Source: Cryobacterium sp. SO1 (lineage in GTDB: Bacteria; Actinomycetota; Actinomycetes; Actinomycetales; Microbacteriaceae). From it: a stretch of 64,000 bases of DNA. The DNA lies in the NCBI RefSeq assembly GCF_004210215.2, contig NZ_CP067394.1:1-64000 (forward strand). Direction: 5' to 3'. The notes under the pieces are model-generated. The model was not told the DNA's origin, made no database searches, and saw nothing but the letters and a program-made list of their open reading frames with translations. Shown here one piece after another: positions 22,292-31,991 of the stretch; within the stretch, counting starts at the first letter, position 1, and the number at the start of each line of letters is the position of its first letter. The position numbers and the translations under genes are program-made.

Positions 22292-23692
22292 CTAGACCAC
22301 CAGCCGAGGTTGGTTGCGCACTGTGTCACTCAGTCGCAGCAGCAGCGCGACGATGATCCAGTTGGCAACGAGGGAAGAGCCACCGGCGGCCAGGAACGGG
22401 GTGGTAAGGCCGGTGAGCGGGATGACGCGGGTGACACCGCCGATCACGATGAAGCACTGCAGGGCGATGACGAAGGACAGCCCGACGCCGAGGAGCTTGC
22501 CGAAGTCGTCCTGGCCGGCGAAGCCGATGCGGAAGCCGCGGGCGACCAGGAGCAGGTACAGGGCGAGGATCGCGAAGATGCCGGCCAGGCCGAGCTCCTC
22601 GCCGAGGCTGGCGATGATGTAGTCGCTCTGGGGGACCGGGGTGAGCTCCGGGCGGCCCTGGCCGAGGCCGGTGCCGATCAACCCGCCCTTGGCGAGGCCG
22701 AACAGGCCCTGCACCAGCTGGTAGCTGCCGCCCGCGGCGTCATACACGGCCGGGTTCAGCGCATCCAGCCAGTTGGTGAACCTGCCGTTGACATAGTCGA
22801 GGGTCTGGCTGGCGATGAGGGCGCCGCCGAGGAACAGCGCCATGCCCAGCAACACCCAGCTGAGCCGGCCGGTGGCCAGGTAGAGCATCACCAGGAACAG
22901 ACCGAAGTACAGCAGGGCGGTGCCGAGGTCGCGCTGGAAGATGATGACCGACATCGACAGGGCCCACACCACGAGGATCGGGCCGAGGTCGCGCAGGCGC
23001 GGGAAGCGCATCCCCAGGAACTTCTTGCCGACCATGGAGAGGCTGTCACGGTTGCGCACGAGGTAGCCGGCGAAGAACACGGCCAGGGCGATTTTCGCGA
23101 TCTCACCGGGTTGGAAGGTGGCGAACGAGCCGAAGCCGATCCAGACCCTGGCACCGCTGACCTCACGGCCGAGACCCGGAACCAGCGGCAGCAGCAACAG
23201 CAGCACACCGACAAAACCGGCCACGTAGGTGTACCGGAACAGCACCCGGTGATTGCGGATGATGAGAAGCACGGCGATGGCGCAGGCGATGGCCAGGCCG
23301 CTCCAGACGGTCTGCCGCACGGCGGCGCTGGCCCAGCCGGATTCGTTGTTGGCGATGTCGATGCGGTAGATCATCGCGATGCCGATGCCGTTGAGCAGGG
23401 TGGCGATGGGCAGGATGAACGGATCGGCTTCCCTGGCGACGAAACGAAGCACGACGTGCATCGCGAAAACCAGGCCGGACAGGCTCGCGCCCAGCAGCAC
23501 CAGGGTGGTGTCGATCAGGCCGAGCGCGCCCAGTTGCACGAGTACGACGGCGCCCAGGTTGATGCCGCAGGCGATGATCAGCAGGAACAGCTCGAGATTG
23601 CGCAGCTTCTGCGGCAGGTGCAGCCGACGGATCTTGCCGGTTTGGGGAGCGGCCTCGCGGGCATCCGTGGAGGGATTACTCTGCCGGGGCAT
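22292..23692 (-). CDS. rodA: SEDS peptidoglycan polymerase, RodA/FtsW family
   Basis: SEDS proteins polymerise glycan strands from lipid II together with a class B PBP. The 466-residue protein has about ten to twelve membrane helices. Characteristic stretches are GARVWIGFGSFATFQPGEIAKIAL, QRDLGTALLYFGLFLVMLY and the C-terminal AGGSSLVANWI. In this operon the gene is usually called rodA, but FtsW cannot be excluded. Its first 17 bases overlap the pstP end, and pbpA follows with no gap. Confidence 0.93.
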   Translation of the reverse strand: MPRQSNPSTDAREAAPQTGKIRRLHLPQKLRNLELFLLIIACGINLGAVVLVQLGALGLIDTTLVLLGASLSGLVFAMHVVLRFVAREADPFILPIATLLNGIGIAMIYRIDIANNESGWASAAVRQTVWSGLAIACAIAVLLIIRNHRVLFRYTYVAGFVGVLLLLLPLVPGLGREVSGARVWIGFGSFATFQPGEIAKIALAVFFAGYLVRNRDSLSMVGKKFLGMRFPRLRDLGPILVVWALSMSVIIFQRDLGTALLYFGLFLVMLYLATGRLSWVLLGMALFLGGALIASQTLDYVNGRFTNWLDALNPAVYDAAGGSYQLVQGLFGLAKGGLIGTGLGQGRPELTPVPQSDYIIASLGEELGLAGIFAILALYLLLVARGFRIGFAGQDDFGKLLGVGLSFVIALQCFIVIGGVTRVIPLTGLTTPFLAAGGSSLVANWIIVALLLRLSDTVRNQPRLVV

Positions 23693-24905
23693 TGCTCAAC
23701 CGTTCGACGATGAGTTTGGCGTCCTCCAGGGAGGACGCGTTGATGGTGCGCTCCACCTGCTGGCGGTCGTAGACGCGCAGCTGGTTCAGCTCCAGGTCGG
23801 TGTCTTCGTAGACGCTGGAAAGTTTGATGGGCCCCAGATCCTGCTGGATGCCCTGATAGATCGCGACGGTGCTGCCTTCGACGCCGACGAAGTACCGACT
23901 CTGGGTCCATTGGTAGCCGAGCAACCCGGCGCCGACGATGGCGACGATGAGCAGCACGATGGCGGCCAGCCAGGTGACCTTGCGGCGGCGGGCACGGCGG
24001 GCGTCTTCCTCGATCAGCTCGGACAGGTAGTCCTGCGAGTCCGGCTCGAAGTGGGTTTCCCGCACCGGGTGCAGGCGCAGCGACGGGATGCGCGGGGCGC
24101 GGGTGCGCACCGGCTCCTCACCGAAGGCGAGCGGGGCGGATGCGGAACCGACCACAACGGGCTCACCGAGGCGTTCGCCGCCGGAGCCGATGTCGACGAC
24201 GACGATGGTCACGTTGTCGGGGGCACCGCCGTCCAGGCTTTCCTTGACCAGGCGGTCGGCGACGGCCTGGGCGTCGAGCGAGGATTTCAGGGCGTTGGCG
24301 ATACCGGTGTTCGACACCACGCCGCTCAGCCCGTCGGAGCAGATCAGCCACCGGTCGCCCGCCCGGGTGGCCAGGATCGAGGTGTCGATCTCCGGCGAGG
24401 ACTCGACGTCGCCGAGCACCCGCATCAGCACCGAGCGGCGCGGGTGCACCATGGCTTCGGCCTCGGTGATGCGGCCGCTGTCAACGAGCCGCTGCACGAA
24501 GGTGTGGTCGGTGGTGATCTGGGACAGTTCGCCGTCGCGGAACAGGTAGATGCGGGAGTCGCCGATGTGCGCGATGGCGACCTGGTCGTCCAGCACCACC
24601 AGGGCGCTGACGGTGGTGCCCATGCCGGTGAGCTCGGCGTGTTCGAAGACGGTCTCGGCCAGCTGGGAGTTGGCGGCGATCAGGGCGGCCTGCAGCGCGA
24701 ACTCGGCGTCCTGGGCCGAGAGGTAGGTCGTGTCGGCCTCCATGATGCGCTTGGTGGCAATGGCGGAGGCGACGTCGCCGCCCGCGTGCCCGCCCATGCC
24801 GTCGGCCACGACGAACAGGGTATGTCCCGCGTATCCGGAGTCCTGATTGTTGGAACGAATCTTGCCAACGTTGGACGCGGCTGCGCTGTGACTAACCGAG
24901 GCCAT
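23676..24905 (-). CDS. pstP: PP2C-family serine/threonine phosphatase (PstP)
   Basis: PstP reverses phosphorylation by the kinases of this operon. The 409-residue protein has a PP2C domain (about 1-240) with the metal-binding motifs NNQDSG, VADGMGGHAGGDVAS, IGDSRIYLFRDGEL, CSDGLSG and GAPDNVTIVVVD. A membrane helix at about residues 318-342 (TWLAAIVLLIVAIVGAGLLGY) leads to a short extracellular tail of about 65 residues. It starts three bases after fhaB ends. Confidence 0.95.
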   Translation of the reverse strand: MASVSHSAAASNVGKIRSNNQDSGYAGHTLFVVADGMGGHAGGDVASAIATKRIMEADTTYLSAQDAEFALQAALIAANSQLAETVFEHAELTGMGTTVSALVVLDDQVAIAHIGDSRIYLFRDGELSQITTDHTFVQRLVDSGRITEAEAMVHPRRSVLMRVLGDVESSPEIDTSILATRAGDRWLICSDGLSGVVSNTGIANALKSSLDAQAVADRLVKESLDGGAPDNVTIVVVDIGSGGERLGEPVVVGSASAPLAFGEEPVRTRAPRIPSLRLHPVRETHFEPDSQDYLSELIEEDARRARRRKVTWLAAIVLLIVAIVGAGLLGYQWTQSRYFVGVEGSTVAIYQGIQQDLGPIKLSSVYEDTDLELNQLRVYDRQQVERTINASSLEDAKLIVERLSNAPAE

Positions 24906-24908
24906 GCA

Positions 24909-25502
24909 TTACCGCCGAAGCTCGAAGCTGGTCGCGCCGATTTTCACGGTGGTGTTCAACGGCACCGACGTCGGCACGGCAACACGTTTGCCGTCGAGGA
25001 AGGTGCCATTGGTGGAATCGAGGTCCTGAACCATCCAGTCGTCGTGCCAGAGCATCAGCCGCGCGTGGTGGGTGGAGGTGTAGTCGTCACGGATGACCAG
25101 GCTGGAATCGCTGGAGCGGCCGATGGTGATGGGTTCGGAGCCGAGCGGGAACTCGGTGCCGGCCTTGGGCCCTGAGGTGATGACCAGGCGGGTGGCGCTC
25201 TGCGTGGTGGCCTTCTCCGGCCCGGCTGGCGGCAGCGGTGCGGCCTTCTGGCGGGAGAACTGCTCGGTGGGCGCGGAGGCCGCCGCTGCCGGCGCCTGGG
25301 CGAACGCTCCGGCGGGCACCGGGGCGGGCGGCGGGGTGGCGAACGGCACGGCGGCCGCTGCGGGCGCATCCGTGGACATCTTGCGCACCCGTTGGCCGAA
25401 CAGATCGCTGCGCAGGGCGTAGACGATGCCGAAGATGAACAGCCACAGCACCAGCAGGAAGGCCAGACGCAGGACCAGCAGGGTCAGTTCACTGGGATTC
25501 AT
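24909..25502 (-). CDS. fhaB: FHA domain protein FhaB
   Basis: FhaB binds phosphothreonine on partner proteins and links kinase signals to the wall machinery. The 197-residue protein begins with a membrane helix (about 5-27, LLVLRLAFLLVLWLFIFGIVY), then an Ala/Pro-rich linker and a C-terminal FHA domain with ITIGRSSDSSLVI, TSTHHARL and DLDSTNGTFLDG. The conserved Gly-Arg, Ser and Asn-Gly phosphopeptide contacts are all present. It overlaps fhaA by four bases. Confidence 0.94.
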   Translation of the reverse strand: MNPSELTLLVLRLAFLLVLWLFIFGIVYALRSDLFGQRVRKMSTDAPAAAAVPFATPPPAPVPAGAFAQAPAAAASAPTEQFSRQKAAPLPPAGPEKATTQSATRLVITSGPKAGTEFPLGSEPITIGRSSDSSLVIRDDYTSTHHARLMLWHDDWMVQDLDSTNGTFLDGKRVAVPTSVPLNTTVKIGATSFELRR

Positions 25503-26245
25503 GTGTTCGGCCCCCAGAACCCGCCCATGTCGTGCCGTTGGGTGGATTCGTCGACCCGGCGCGCCTCGGAGCGTTCGGTACCGGCCTGGGCGACGACCCT
25601 GAAGACGATGCTGGTGCGCCCGATGGTGATGACCGAGTCGGGCTCGAGGATGGCCTGCTTGACGGGAGAGCCGTTCAGCTGCGAGCCGTTGGTGGAACCG
25701 AGGTCGCGCACCTGGGCGCGGGTTCCGTCCCAGATGATCTCGACGTGCCGGCGGGAGGTGCCGGAGTCGTCGATGGTGATGTCGGCGTCCGAGCCGCGGC
25801 CGATGACCGTGCGGGACTTGACGAGCTGATGGCGGTGACCGTTGATGTCCACGACCGGGGTCCAGGCGACGGAGCCGTTCACCGAGGTGGAGTCGATCTG
25901 TACCATGCCCTCGCTGAGACCGGGGTCGTTGGCGAGGGTGATCGAGACGACGCCGGTGAACTGGTAGCCCTGCGAGGATGCGTGCTGCTGCACGAGCTGG
26001 CCGAGTTCGTCGATGAGGGCGGGGCCCAGATCGGACATGCGCCGGAAGTCGGGCTGGGCCAGACGCACGGTGAAGCGATTGGGCGCGAGGATGCGGTCGC
26101 GCGACACGACCGCGGCTTTGGTGTCGAGCTCACGACGCAGCGCTGAGGTGATTTCCACCGGCTGCACGCCCGACTTGAAGGTCTTGGCGAAAGCACCGTT
26201 TACGGCGCGCTCAAGACCTTTCTCAAAGTTGTCCAGTATGCCCAC
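25499..26245 (-). CDS. fhaA: DUF3662 and FHA domain protein FhaA
   Basis: FhaA is the first gene of the kinase operon. The 248-residue protein has an N-terminal DUF3662 domain (about 1-125, MGILDNFEKGLERAVNGAF...) and a C-terminal FHA domain with TVIGRGSDADITI, TSRRHVEI and DLGSTNGSQLNG. In mycobacteria FhaA binds phosphorylated MurJ and helps regulate lipid II flipping. A shorter Pro-rich linker than in M. tuberculosis separates the domains. The operon promoter must lie in the 217-bp gap before tRNA-Leu. Confidence 0.94.
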   Translation of the reverse strand: MGILDNFEKGLERAVNGAFAKTFKSGVQPVEITSALRRELDTKAAVVSRDRILAPNRFTVRLAQPDFRRMSDLGPALIDELGQLVQQHASSQGYQFTGVVSITLANDPGLSEGMVQIDSTSVNGSVAWTPVVDINGHRHQLVKSRTVIGRGSDADITIDDSGTSRRHVEIIWDGTRAQVRDLGSTNGSQLNGSPVKQAILEPDSVITIGRTSIVFRVVAQAGTERSEARRVDESTQRHDMGGFWGPNT

Positions 26246-26462
26246 AGGTCTCCCGATCCGGTCCGTTTGGCTATGAGCATGTTACTTGCCTCACGTGTTA
26301 ACTCGCCCAATGGGTGGGTCAGGGCACGGGAAGTCATCCTACGGGGGTACTAGGGCCGGACCACTAATCGGGGTAGTGTTACGGCTCCTCTGGGCGGCAG
26401 TACCGACCCGCACACGCTCGAATGGCGTTTCGGTCCCACGGAATGCTAGGATTTCAAAGTTC

Positions 26463-26546
26463 GCGCGAGTGGCGGAATTGGCAGACGCGCTGGCTTCAGG
26501 TGCCAGTGTTCGAAAGGACGTGGGGGTTCAAGTCCCCCCTCGCGCA
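26463..26546 (+). tRNA. tRNA-Leu (CAG)
   Basis: An 84-base class II tRNA. The acceptor GCGCGAG pairs with CTCGCGC and the discriminator A is at 26546. The anticodon stem CTGGC/GCCAG encloses TTCAGGT with CAG at 26497-26499; a long variable arm follows. A -10-like TAGGAT is at 26447-26452. Confidence 0.97.
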
Positions 26547-26589
26547 CGGTTGGTACGTGCACGATGGATGAATAATCTGCGCGAACAGT

Positions 26590-26615
26590 AAGGCCCCCGG
26601 GAAACCGGGGGCCTT
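26590..26615 (+). terminator. Rho-independent terminator after tRNA-Leu
   Basis: AAGGCCCCCGG at 26590-26600, loop GAAA and CCGGGGGCCTT at 26605-26615 form an 11-bp perfect stem followed by TTTCG. It probably ends the tRNA-Leu transcript. Confidence 0.85.
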
Positions 26616-26813
26616 TCGCCATTTCGGGAGGGTCAGGGCGCATCCCAGCCACCCGCCTCGGTGATGGATTGACTGCCCCGGCTTCTCAATGGCATCGATA
26701 CATGTTGTTGTACTTCTGGTCTGCGCGTCCGTACGGTGGAAAACACACCATGGCGGCGCGAGATGCCCGATCGTGCAGCACCCGCCGCCCGTGGATCACC
26801 TGAGAGGACCACT

Positions 26814-27749
26814 GTGAAGCGTTTCACCATGCCCGGTACCGAGATCGTCGCCCCGAACGTTGTGCTCGGCCTGATGCGGATCCAGGACAAGACCGACGAC
26901 GAGGTGCGCGAACTGGTGCGCACCGCCCGTGACTCCGGTATCGACTTCCTCGACCACGCCGACGTCTACGGCAGCGCGCTGCACGGCTGTGAGCGCCGGT
27001 TCGCCGAGGCGATGCAGCTGACGCCGTCTCAGCGCGACGAGCTGACCATCCAGACCAAGACCGGGATCGTGGGGGAGGGGCCATACTTCGACTTCTCCTC
27101 TGAGCACATCATCGAATCTGTGGACGGCTCCCTGGCCGCGCTTCAGACCGACCACATCGACATCCTGCTGCTGCACCGCCCGGACGCGCTCGTTGAGCCC
27201 GAAGAGGTCGCGCGGGCCTTCGACGAGCTGGAAGCCGCCGGCAAGGTGCGCGCCTTCGGCGTCTCCAACCACACCCCGCGACAGATCGACCTGCTCAAGA
27301 AGTACGTGCGCCAGCCGCTGGTGGCCAACCAGCTGCAGCTGTCCATCACGCACGCGCCGATCGTGGCGCAGGGCGTGGCCGCGAACATGGCCGGCGAGCA
27401 GCAGTCCCTCATCCTCGACGGCGGCGGGATCCTGGACTACTGCCGGCTGAACGACATCACCGTGCAGGCCTGGTCACCGTTCCAGGCCGGCTTTTTCACC
27501 GGGGTCTTCCTCGGCTCCCCGGAGTACCCCGAGCTGAACGCGGTCATCGACCGCCTCGCCGCGGCCTACGACGTGCCCGCGATCGCCATCGCCACCGCGT
27601 GGATCACCCGCCACCCCGCGCAGATGCAGGTCGTGCTCGGCACCACCAGCCCCGAGCGGGTCGCCGGGGCTGCGTTGGGCTCGGAGATCCCGCTCACCCG
27701 CGCCGAGTGGTACGAACTGTTCCGCGCCGCGGGCTACCGGGTGCCCTGA
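26814..27749 (+). CDS. Aldo/keto reductase (YdhF-like)
   Basis: This is an NADPH-dependent oxidoreductase of the aldo/keto reductase fold. The 311-residue protein shows the catalytic Asp and Tyr in DFLDHADVYG, Lys in IQTKTGI, and His in DILLLHRPD. The later stretch GKVRAFGVSNHTPRQID and the YdhF-like QAWSPFQAG fit the YdhF branch. Physiological substrate is unknown. The GTG start at 26814 has a GAGAGGA ribosome site; a longer in-frame start lacks one. It ends convergently with the lipoprotein gene, 12 bp apart. Confidence 0.9.
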   Translation: MKRFTMPGTEIVAPNVVLGLMRIQDKTDDEVRELVRTARDSGIDFLDHADVYGSALHGCERRFAEAMQLTPSQRDELTIQTKTGIVGEGPYFDFSSEHIIESVDGSLAALQTDHIDILLLHRPDALVEPEEVARAFDELEAAGKVRAFGVSNHTPRQIDLLKKYVRQPLVANQLQLSITHAPIVAQGVAANMAGEQQSLILDGGGILDYCRLNDITVQAWSPFQAGFFTGVFLGSPEYPELNAVIDRLAAAYDVPAIAIATAWITRHPAQMQVVLGTTSPERVAGAALGSEIPLTRAEWYELFRAAGYRVP

Positions 27750-27761
27750 GCGCCGCGTCGG

Positions 27762-29138
27762 TTACCCGGACAGCACGCAGCGCGCGGCGACCGTGATCGA
27801 GATGCCCTCCGTGCCGCCTCGGATGGAGAGGGTGTCGAGGCTCTTGTCGGCCGCCGAGTAGAAATCCGTTCCCATGGCGCGGTCGGACTTCCGGATTCCC
27901 TGGCGCTCCCAGCCGGTGGTGATGGCGTCGAAGGCCTCGTCGGCGCTGTCCGCGATCTCGAAGATGGGGATCACGACGGAGCCCTGCACCTGCTGGTTGG
28001 CGCCGGTGGCGCAGGGCCCGATCGTGACCGTCGCGGGCCCGCGGATGCCCGCGGCGTCGCCGGCGGCATCCAGCAGGGCGGTCACCACGGCGCGGTCGCG
28101 CTGGAGCTGGTCGGCCGCGGCCGCCGGGTCGAAGGCGTCGTCGGCGGCGGGGTTCGGGGTGCTGAAGAAGCGGTCGTCGGGCTCCGCGGAGCCTGGTGGC
28201 AGGCCCAGGTAGCCGGTTTCGGTCGGGGCGGCGTTGCTGCGGGTGGAGACCGTGAAGGAGGCGCGCGGCACTCCGTCGACCGTGGTCTGGGAGTCATCAA
28301 GAGCGGTGAGCATCCCGGCGACGGTGTCGACGTCGCCGGTTGTGGACACCACCGCGTGCAGCTCCGGCCGTTGCGCGGCGAGGTCCCGCCGGACGTCGAT
28401 GCCGGTGAACTTGACGGAATCGACGGCCCGGTCAGCGCTGAGCTCGCCGAGAAACCGCACGAAATCGAGGCTCGGCGAGGCCGCGTCGAGGGTGAGTGAG
28501 GCTTCCCCGCGCTCGTTCCCGTCTTGCCCGCTGTGCAGGGTGAGCGCGGACAGGGCGTTGAGGCCGAAGTCGGGCAGGGCCCGCACCGAGGCCGTGAGGT
28601 CGGCCCAGCGGTCGGCGCCGGCAGTGACGGTGGCCGGGTCGCCGTGGTCGAACACGGCGACCGACCGGGCTCCCGGCAGGTCGCGCAGGGCGAGCACAGC
28701 GTCGGCCATCTCGTCGGGTTCGGTGATGATATTGGTGGCATCGGGAAGCGGGGTGAAGTTGAACTGTGCATCGGCGGCGCCGTCCTCGCCCGGGATCCGC
28801 AGCAGAGCGGTCGTGGAAACTGTGCCGATGGCGGCGTTCCGCCCGACCGATTCGGCCAGGGCGCGCACATCCACACCGGATTCGTCGGCGTCGATGGTGA
28901 TGGTGGCCGTCCACGCGCCCGGGTTCGACAACGGCCCGCCGTCCTTGAGGTCGCGGGGGCGGATCTCAGAGGTCGCGCCGGCCACGCCGGCGCTCTGACG
29001 GATCGCCTGCGTCGCCCTATCGATCGCGGCCGTGACCTCGGCCGGCGGGTGTGTCAGCAGGCTGCACCCGGACAGGGCCGCGGCGAGGGTGAGCAGCACC
29101 GCGCCCGCGACAGCCCGGTGGCGCCGGCGCGTTAGCAT
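27762..29138 (-). CDS. Putative lipoprotein of unknown function
   Basis: I do not recognise a named domain. The 458-residue protein begins with a lipoprotein signal: basic MLTRRRHR, hydrophobic [11 protein letters not shown] and lipobox LSGC at about residues 22-25. The rest is mostly soluble and Ala/Asp-rich with two apparent related halves of alpha-beta character, similar to other Microbacteriaceae lipoproteins that lack a function. It would sit on the outer face of the membrane. The gene is divergent from luxS, 131 bp apart. Confidence 0.75.
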   Translation of the reverse strand: MLTRRRHRAVAGAVLLTLAAALSGCSLLTHPPAEVTAAIDRATQAIRQSAGVAGATSEIRPRDLKDGGPLSNPGAWTATITIDADESGVDVRALAESVGRNAAIGTVSTTALLRIPGEDGAADAQFNFTPLPDATNIITEPDEMADAVLALRDLPGARSVAVFDHGDPATVTAGADRWADLTASVRALPDFGLNALSALTLHSGQDGNERGEASLTLDAASPSLDFVRFLGELSADRAVDSVKFTGIDVRRDLAAQRPELHAVVSTTGDVDTVAGMLTALDDSQTTVDGVPRASFTVSTRSNAAPTETGYLGLPPGSAEPDDRFFSTPNPAADDAFDPAAAADQLQRDRAVVTALLDAAGDAAGIRGPATVTIGPCATGANQQVQGSVVIPIFEIADSADEAFDAITTGWERQGIRKSDRAMGTDFYSAADKSLDTLSIRGGTEGISITVAARCVLSG

Positions 29139-29269
29139 CGGCTCGAGTGGGTGTGCATGGCTTCCCCCGAATCCCCCCGGCTACTCGCCAAGGGTGCCAG
29201 TATGACGCATCCTGTTACTGTCGATTGGTCGCCCGGCACCGGGCCGGCACCATCTTGCAGGGAGCTCAC

Positions 29270-29737
29270 GTGAACCAGCCACGCATGAACGTCGAGTCGT
29301 TCAACCTCGACCACCGCACCGTCGTCGCACCCTACGTGCGCCTGGCCGACACCAAGGTGCTGCCGTTGGGCGACGTCATCGTCAAGTACGACGTGCGGTT
29401 CACCCAGCCCAATGTGGCCCATCTGGAGATGCCGGCGGTGCACTCGATCGAGCACCTGTTCGCCGAGCACTCCCGCAACCACTCGGCCCGGGTCGTCGAC
29501 TTCTCGCCGATGGGCTGCCAGACCGGCTTCTACCTGATCCTGCAGGGCCAGCCGGAGTTCGCCGAGGTTCTCGAGCTGATCGAGGCCACCATGACCGACA
29601 TCCTCGGCGCCACCGAGGTGCCAGCGGCCAACGAGGTGCAGTGCGGCTGGGGCGCGAACCACTCGCTCAGCGCCGCGCAGGAGGCCGTGACGGTGTTCCT
29701 GGCCGGCCGCGCGGGCTGGGCGAACGTCACCGCATGA
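29270..29737 (+). CDS. luxS: S-ribosylhomocysteine lyase LuxS
   Basis: LuxS cleaves S-ribosylhomocysteine to homocysteine and DPD, the precursor of autoinducer 2. The 155-residue protein has the metal-binding HSIEH (His, His), the conserved [10 protein letters not shown] and the third ligand Cys near EVQCGWG. All active-site residues look intact. The GTG at 29270 is chosen because AGGGAG lies at about 29259-29264; an ATG five codons later is an alternative. The last bases overlap mtnN in an ATGA junction, so both steps of S-adenosylhomocysteine recycling are translated together. Confidence 0.96.
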   Translation: MNQPRMNVESFNLDHRTVVAPYVRLADTKVLPLGDVIVKYDVRFTQPNVAHLEMPAVHSIEHLFAEHSRNHSARVVDFSPMGCQTGFYLILQGQPEFAEVLELIEATMTDILGATEVPAANEVQCGWGANHSLSAAQEAVTVFLAGRAGWANVTA

Positions 29738-30513
29738 GCCGTGTCGACACCAGGGCAGCCGACACCAGGGCAGCCGGCACCGGCAGCCCCGGCCCGACCA
29801 GCCCCGCCGCGATCATCATGGTCGCGATGGCGGAGGAGGCCGCGCCGTTCCTGGCCGCGGCAACCGTCTCGTCAGCACCGGTCACCGTGGGCAAGGCCCT
29901 GCAGTACCGGCTCACCCTGGCCGGGCGCGAGGTGCTGCTCGTGCAGGGCGGCATCGGCCTGGTCAACGCGGCCGGGGCGACAACATCCGCGATTCTCGCC
30001 GCCCGGGCGACCGACCCAGGGGCCGCACCGCTGGTGATCAGCGCCGGGTCGGCCGGCGGTGTGGGCGTGGACGTGCGGGTCGGCGAGGTCGTGATCGGCA
30101 GCGACTGCCTCAACAGCGACGCGGACGCGCAAGCGTTCGGCTACGCGCTCGGCCAGGTGCCCGGCATGCCGGCCCGGTACGCCGGTGCGGACGCGGCCCT
30201 GGACGCCGCCGAAACGCCGACCCGGATGCCCGACGGGTCGCCCCTGGTCGTGCAGCGCGGCCTGATGGTCTCCAACGACAAGTTCGTGGGCGCCGAGCTC
30301 GCCGAGAGCCTGCGCGAGCTGTTCCCCGGAGTGCTCTGCACCGACATGGAATCCGTGGGCATCGCGCAGACCTGCTTCGTGCACGGGGTGCCGTTCGTCG
30401 CCATCCGCGGCATCTCGGATCTGTGCGGACCGGTGGGCGACCACCTCACCCACGTGGACGACGCGGCCGAGCGCTCGGCCGTGGTGGTGCTGGAGACCCT
30501 GCGGCACCTCTAG
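29734..30513 (+). CDS. mtnN: 5'-methylthioadenosine/S-adenosylhomocysteine nucleosidase
   Basis: The enzyme removes adenine from S-adenosylhomocysteine and methylthioadenosine, giving the LuxS substrate. The 259-residue protein has an extra Ala/Thr-rich N-terminus of about 25 residues, then [14 protein letters not shown], the GSAGG purine site, [11 protein letters not shown] with the ribose-binding Met-Glu pair and catalytic Asp in RGISDLCG. The start overlaps the luxS stop. It ends convergently with the alcohol dehydrogenase gene across a palindromic element. Confidence 0.93.
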   Translation: MSRVDTRAADTRAAGTGSPGPTSPAAIIMVAMAEEAAPFLAAATVSSAPVTVGKALQYRLTLAGREVLLVQGGIGLVNAAGATTSAILAARATDPGAAPLVISAGSAGGVGVDVRVGEVVIGSDCLNSDADAQAFGYALGQVPGMPARYAGADAALDAAETPTRMPDGSPLVVQRGLMVSNDKFVGAELAESLRELFPGVLCTDMESVGIAQTCFVHGVPFVAIRGISDLCGPVGDHLTHVDDAAERSAVVVLETLRHL

Positions 30514-30544
30514 CACCGGCCCGGCCGGCCCCGTTCACGACCAG

Positions 30545-30609
30545 CTGTGCCCCGTGCGGACAAGTGCGCCCGGTACGCCGGGTGCAGTTGTCCGCAGGTG
30601 TAACAATTG
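30545..30609. repeat. Palindromic intergenic element, copy A
   Basis: Core CGTGCGGACAAGTGCGCCCGG and GTTGTCCGCA form an imperfect palindrome around CCCGG-TACG-CCGGG, with the flank AACAATTGCGGG. It lies between the convergent ends of mtnN and the alcohol dehydrogenase gene. Confidence 0.8.
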
Positions 30610-30642
30610 CGGGCGGGGCTTGCGGGCGGGGCCGGGCGCGGC

Positions 30643-31806
30643 TCAGTCGAAGAGGATGATCTGGCGCACGGCGTTGCCGTCGGCGAGGGTGTCCATGCCC
30701 TCGTTGATGTCCTCGAGCCCGATGCGGCTGGAGATCAGGCTTTCCACGGGCAGCCTGCCCGTCCGCCAGAGCTCCGCGTAGAACGGAATGTCCCTGGCAG
30801 GCACGGCGGAGCCCAGATAGCTGCCGATGATCGTGCGTGCCTCCGCCGTGATGGTGAGCGGGGACACCGACGCGAGCTGATCGGGCGCGGGCAGCCCCAC
30901 CGTGACCGTGGTTCCGCCGGCCGCGGTGATGCGCACAGCGGTCTCGAAGGCGCGGGGATGCCCGGCCGCCTCGATGACCACGGTCGCCCGGATGCCCTGC
31001 TCGAGCGCCTCCGCCGGCGTGTACACCGCGCCGGCGCCGAGCCTGCGGGCCTGGTCGAGTTTCGCGGGCACCGAATCGATGCCGATGACCCCGGCGACGT
31101 CGAGGGAGAGCGCGGTGATCAGCGCGGCCATGCCGACACCGCCGAGGCCGACGATCGCGACGGTGTCGCCGGGGCGTGGCCGGCCGGCGTTGATGACGGC
31201 GCCGCCGCCCGTGAGCACCGCGCAGCCGAGCACGGCGGCGATGTCCGGCGGCACGTCGTCGTCGACCGGCACCACCGAGAACCGGTTGACGACGGCATGG
31301 TCGGCGAACGCCGAAACGCCGAGGTGATGGTTGACCGGGCTGCCGTCATGCTCGAGCCGCCCGGCGCCGCCGAGCAGGGTGCCCGCGTTGTTCGCCGCGC
31401 TGCCGGGGACGCAGGGCAGCTTGCCGTCGGTATGACAGCCGGCGCAGTCACCGCAGCGGGGCAGGAACGCCATCACGACGCGCTGGCCAACCCGGAGGTC
31501 GTCGACCCCGGCGCCCAGCTCCACGACCCGGCCGGCCGCCTCGTGGCCGAGCAGTATCGGCGTGGGACGCACCCGGCTGCCGTTGACCACCGAGAGATCC
31601 GAGTGGCAGAGGCCGGCGGCCTCGATCTTGACGAGGATCTCGCCTGCACCAGGGTGTTCGAGCTGCAGGTCGAGGATCTCCAGGGGCCGCGACACCCGGT
31701 AGGGCCTGGCGGCTCCGGTGGTCCTCAGGACGGCCCCGCGGATGGAGAGTGGCGGTCGGGCCTGCTCGGCGGGCGGAACGGCTGCGACGACGGTGTCGGA
31801 ATCCAC
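30643..31806 (-). CDS. Zinc-dependent alcohol dehydrogenase (MDR superfamily)
   Basis: This medium-chain dehydrogenase oxidises an alcohol with NAD. The 387-residue protein shows the catalytic-zinc motif GLCHSDLSVVNG, LLGHEAAGRV, four structural-zinc cysteines in CGDCAGCHTDGKLPC and the Rossmann GLGGVGMAA. It resembles NDMA- or mycothiol-dependent actinobacterial alcohol/formaldehyde dehydrogenases; the true substrate is unknown. The GTG at 31806 is chosen because GAGGAG lies six bases upstream. An in-frame extension to 31920 would translate a palindromic repeat and is rejected. Confidence 0.88.
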   Translation of the reverse strand: MDSDTVVAAVPPAEQARPPLSIRGAVLRTTGAARPYRVSRPLEILDLQLEHPGAGEILVKIEAAGLCHSDLSVVNGSRVRPTPILLGHEAAGRVVELGAGVDDLRVGQRVVMAFLPRCGDCAGCHTDGKLPCVPGSAANNAGTLLGGAGRLEHDGSPVNHHLGVSAFADHAVVNRFSVVPVDDDVPPDIAAVLGCAVLTGGGAVINAGRPRPGDTVAIVGLGGVGMAALITALSLDVAGVIGIDSVPAKLDQARRLGAGAVYTPAEALEQGIRATVVIEAAGHPRAFETAVRITAAGGTTVTVGLPAPDQLASVSPLTITAEARTIIGSYLGSAVPARDIPFYAELWRTGRLPVESLISSRIGLEDINEGMDTLADGNAVRQIILFD

Positions 31807-31875
31807 GGTGATCTCCTCGGTGACGGGTACCCCCCTAGTATCCCCGAGCCCGCCCGGCGCATCCGGTATCGGCGC

Positions 31876-31940
31876 AATTGTTGCCGCTTCGGACTTTTGC
31901 GCCCGGTGCGCCGGGACCATTTGTCCGCGACGGGAAACAG
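31876..31940. repeat. Palindromic intergenic element, copy B
   Basis: AATTGTTGCCG leads to CGGACTTTTGCGCCCGG, GTGCGCCGGG and ATTTGTCCGCG, followed by CGGGAAACAG. It lies between the divergent alcohol dehydrogenase and DUF2269-like genes and is one of the more diverged copies. Confidence 0.7.
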
Positions 31941-31991
31941 GTGCGGCGCCGGCCAGCTACCCCGGCGGCGCATCCGTTCTAGGGTGTGCAC

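Noticed and set aside
22310..23713. 467-codon frame opposite rodA
   Set aside because: Charged low-complexity translation exactly antisense to the SEDS polymerase gene, which has clear motifs.
31807..31920. N-terminal extension of the alcohol dehydrogenase to 31920
   Set aside because: It would translate palindromic copy B and lacks a ribosome site; GTG at 31806 has GAGGAG.
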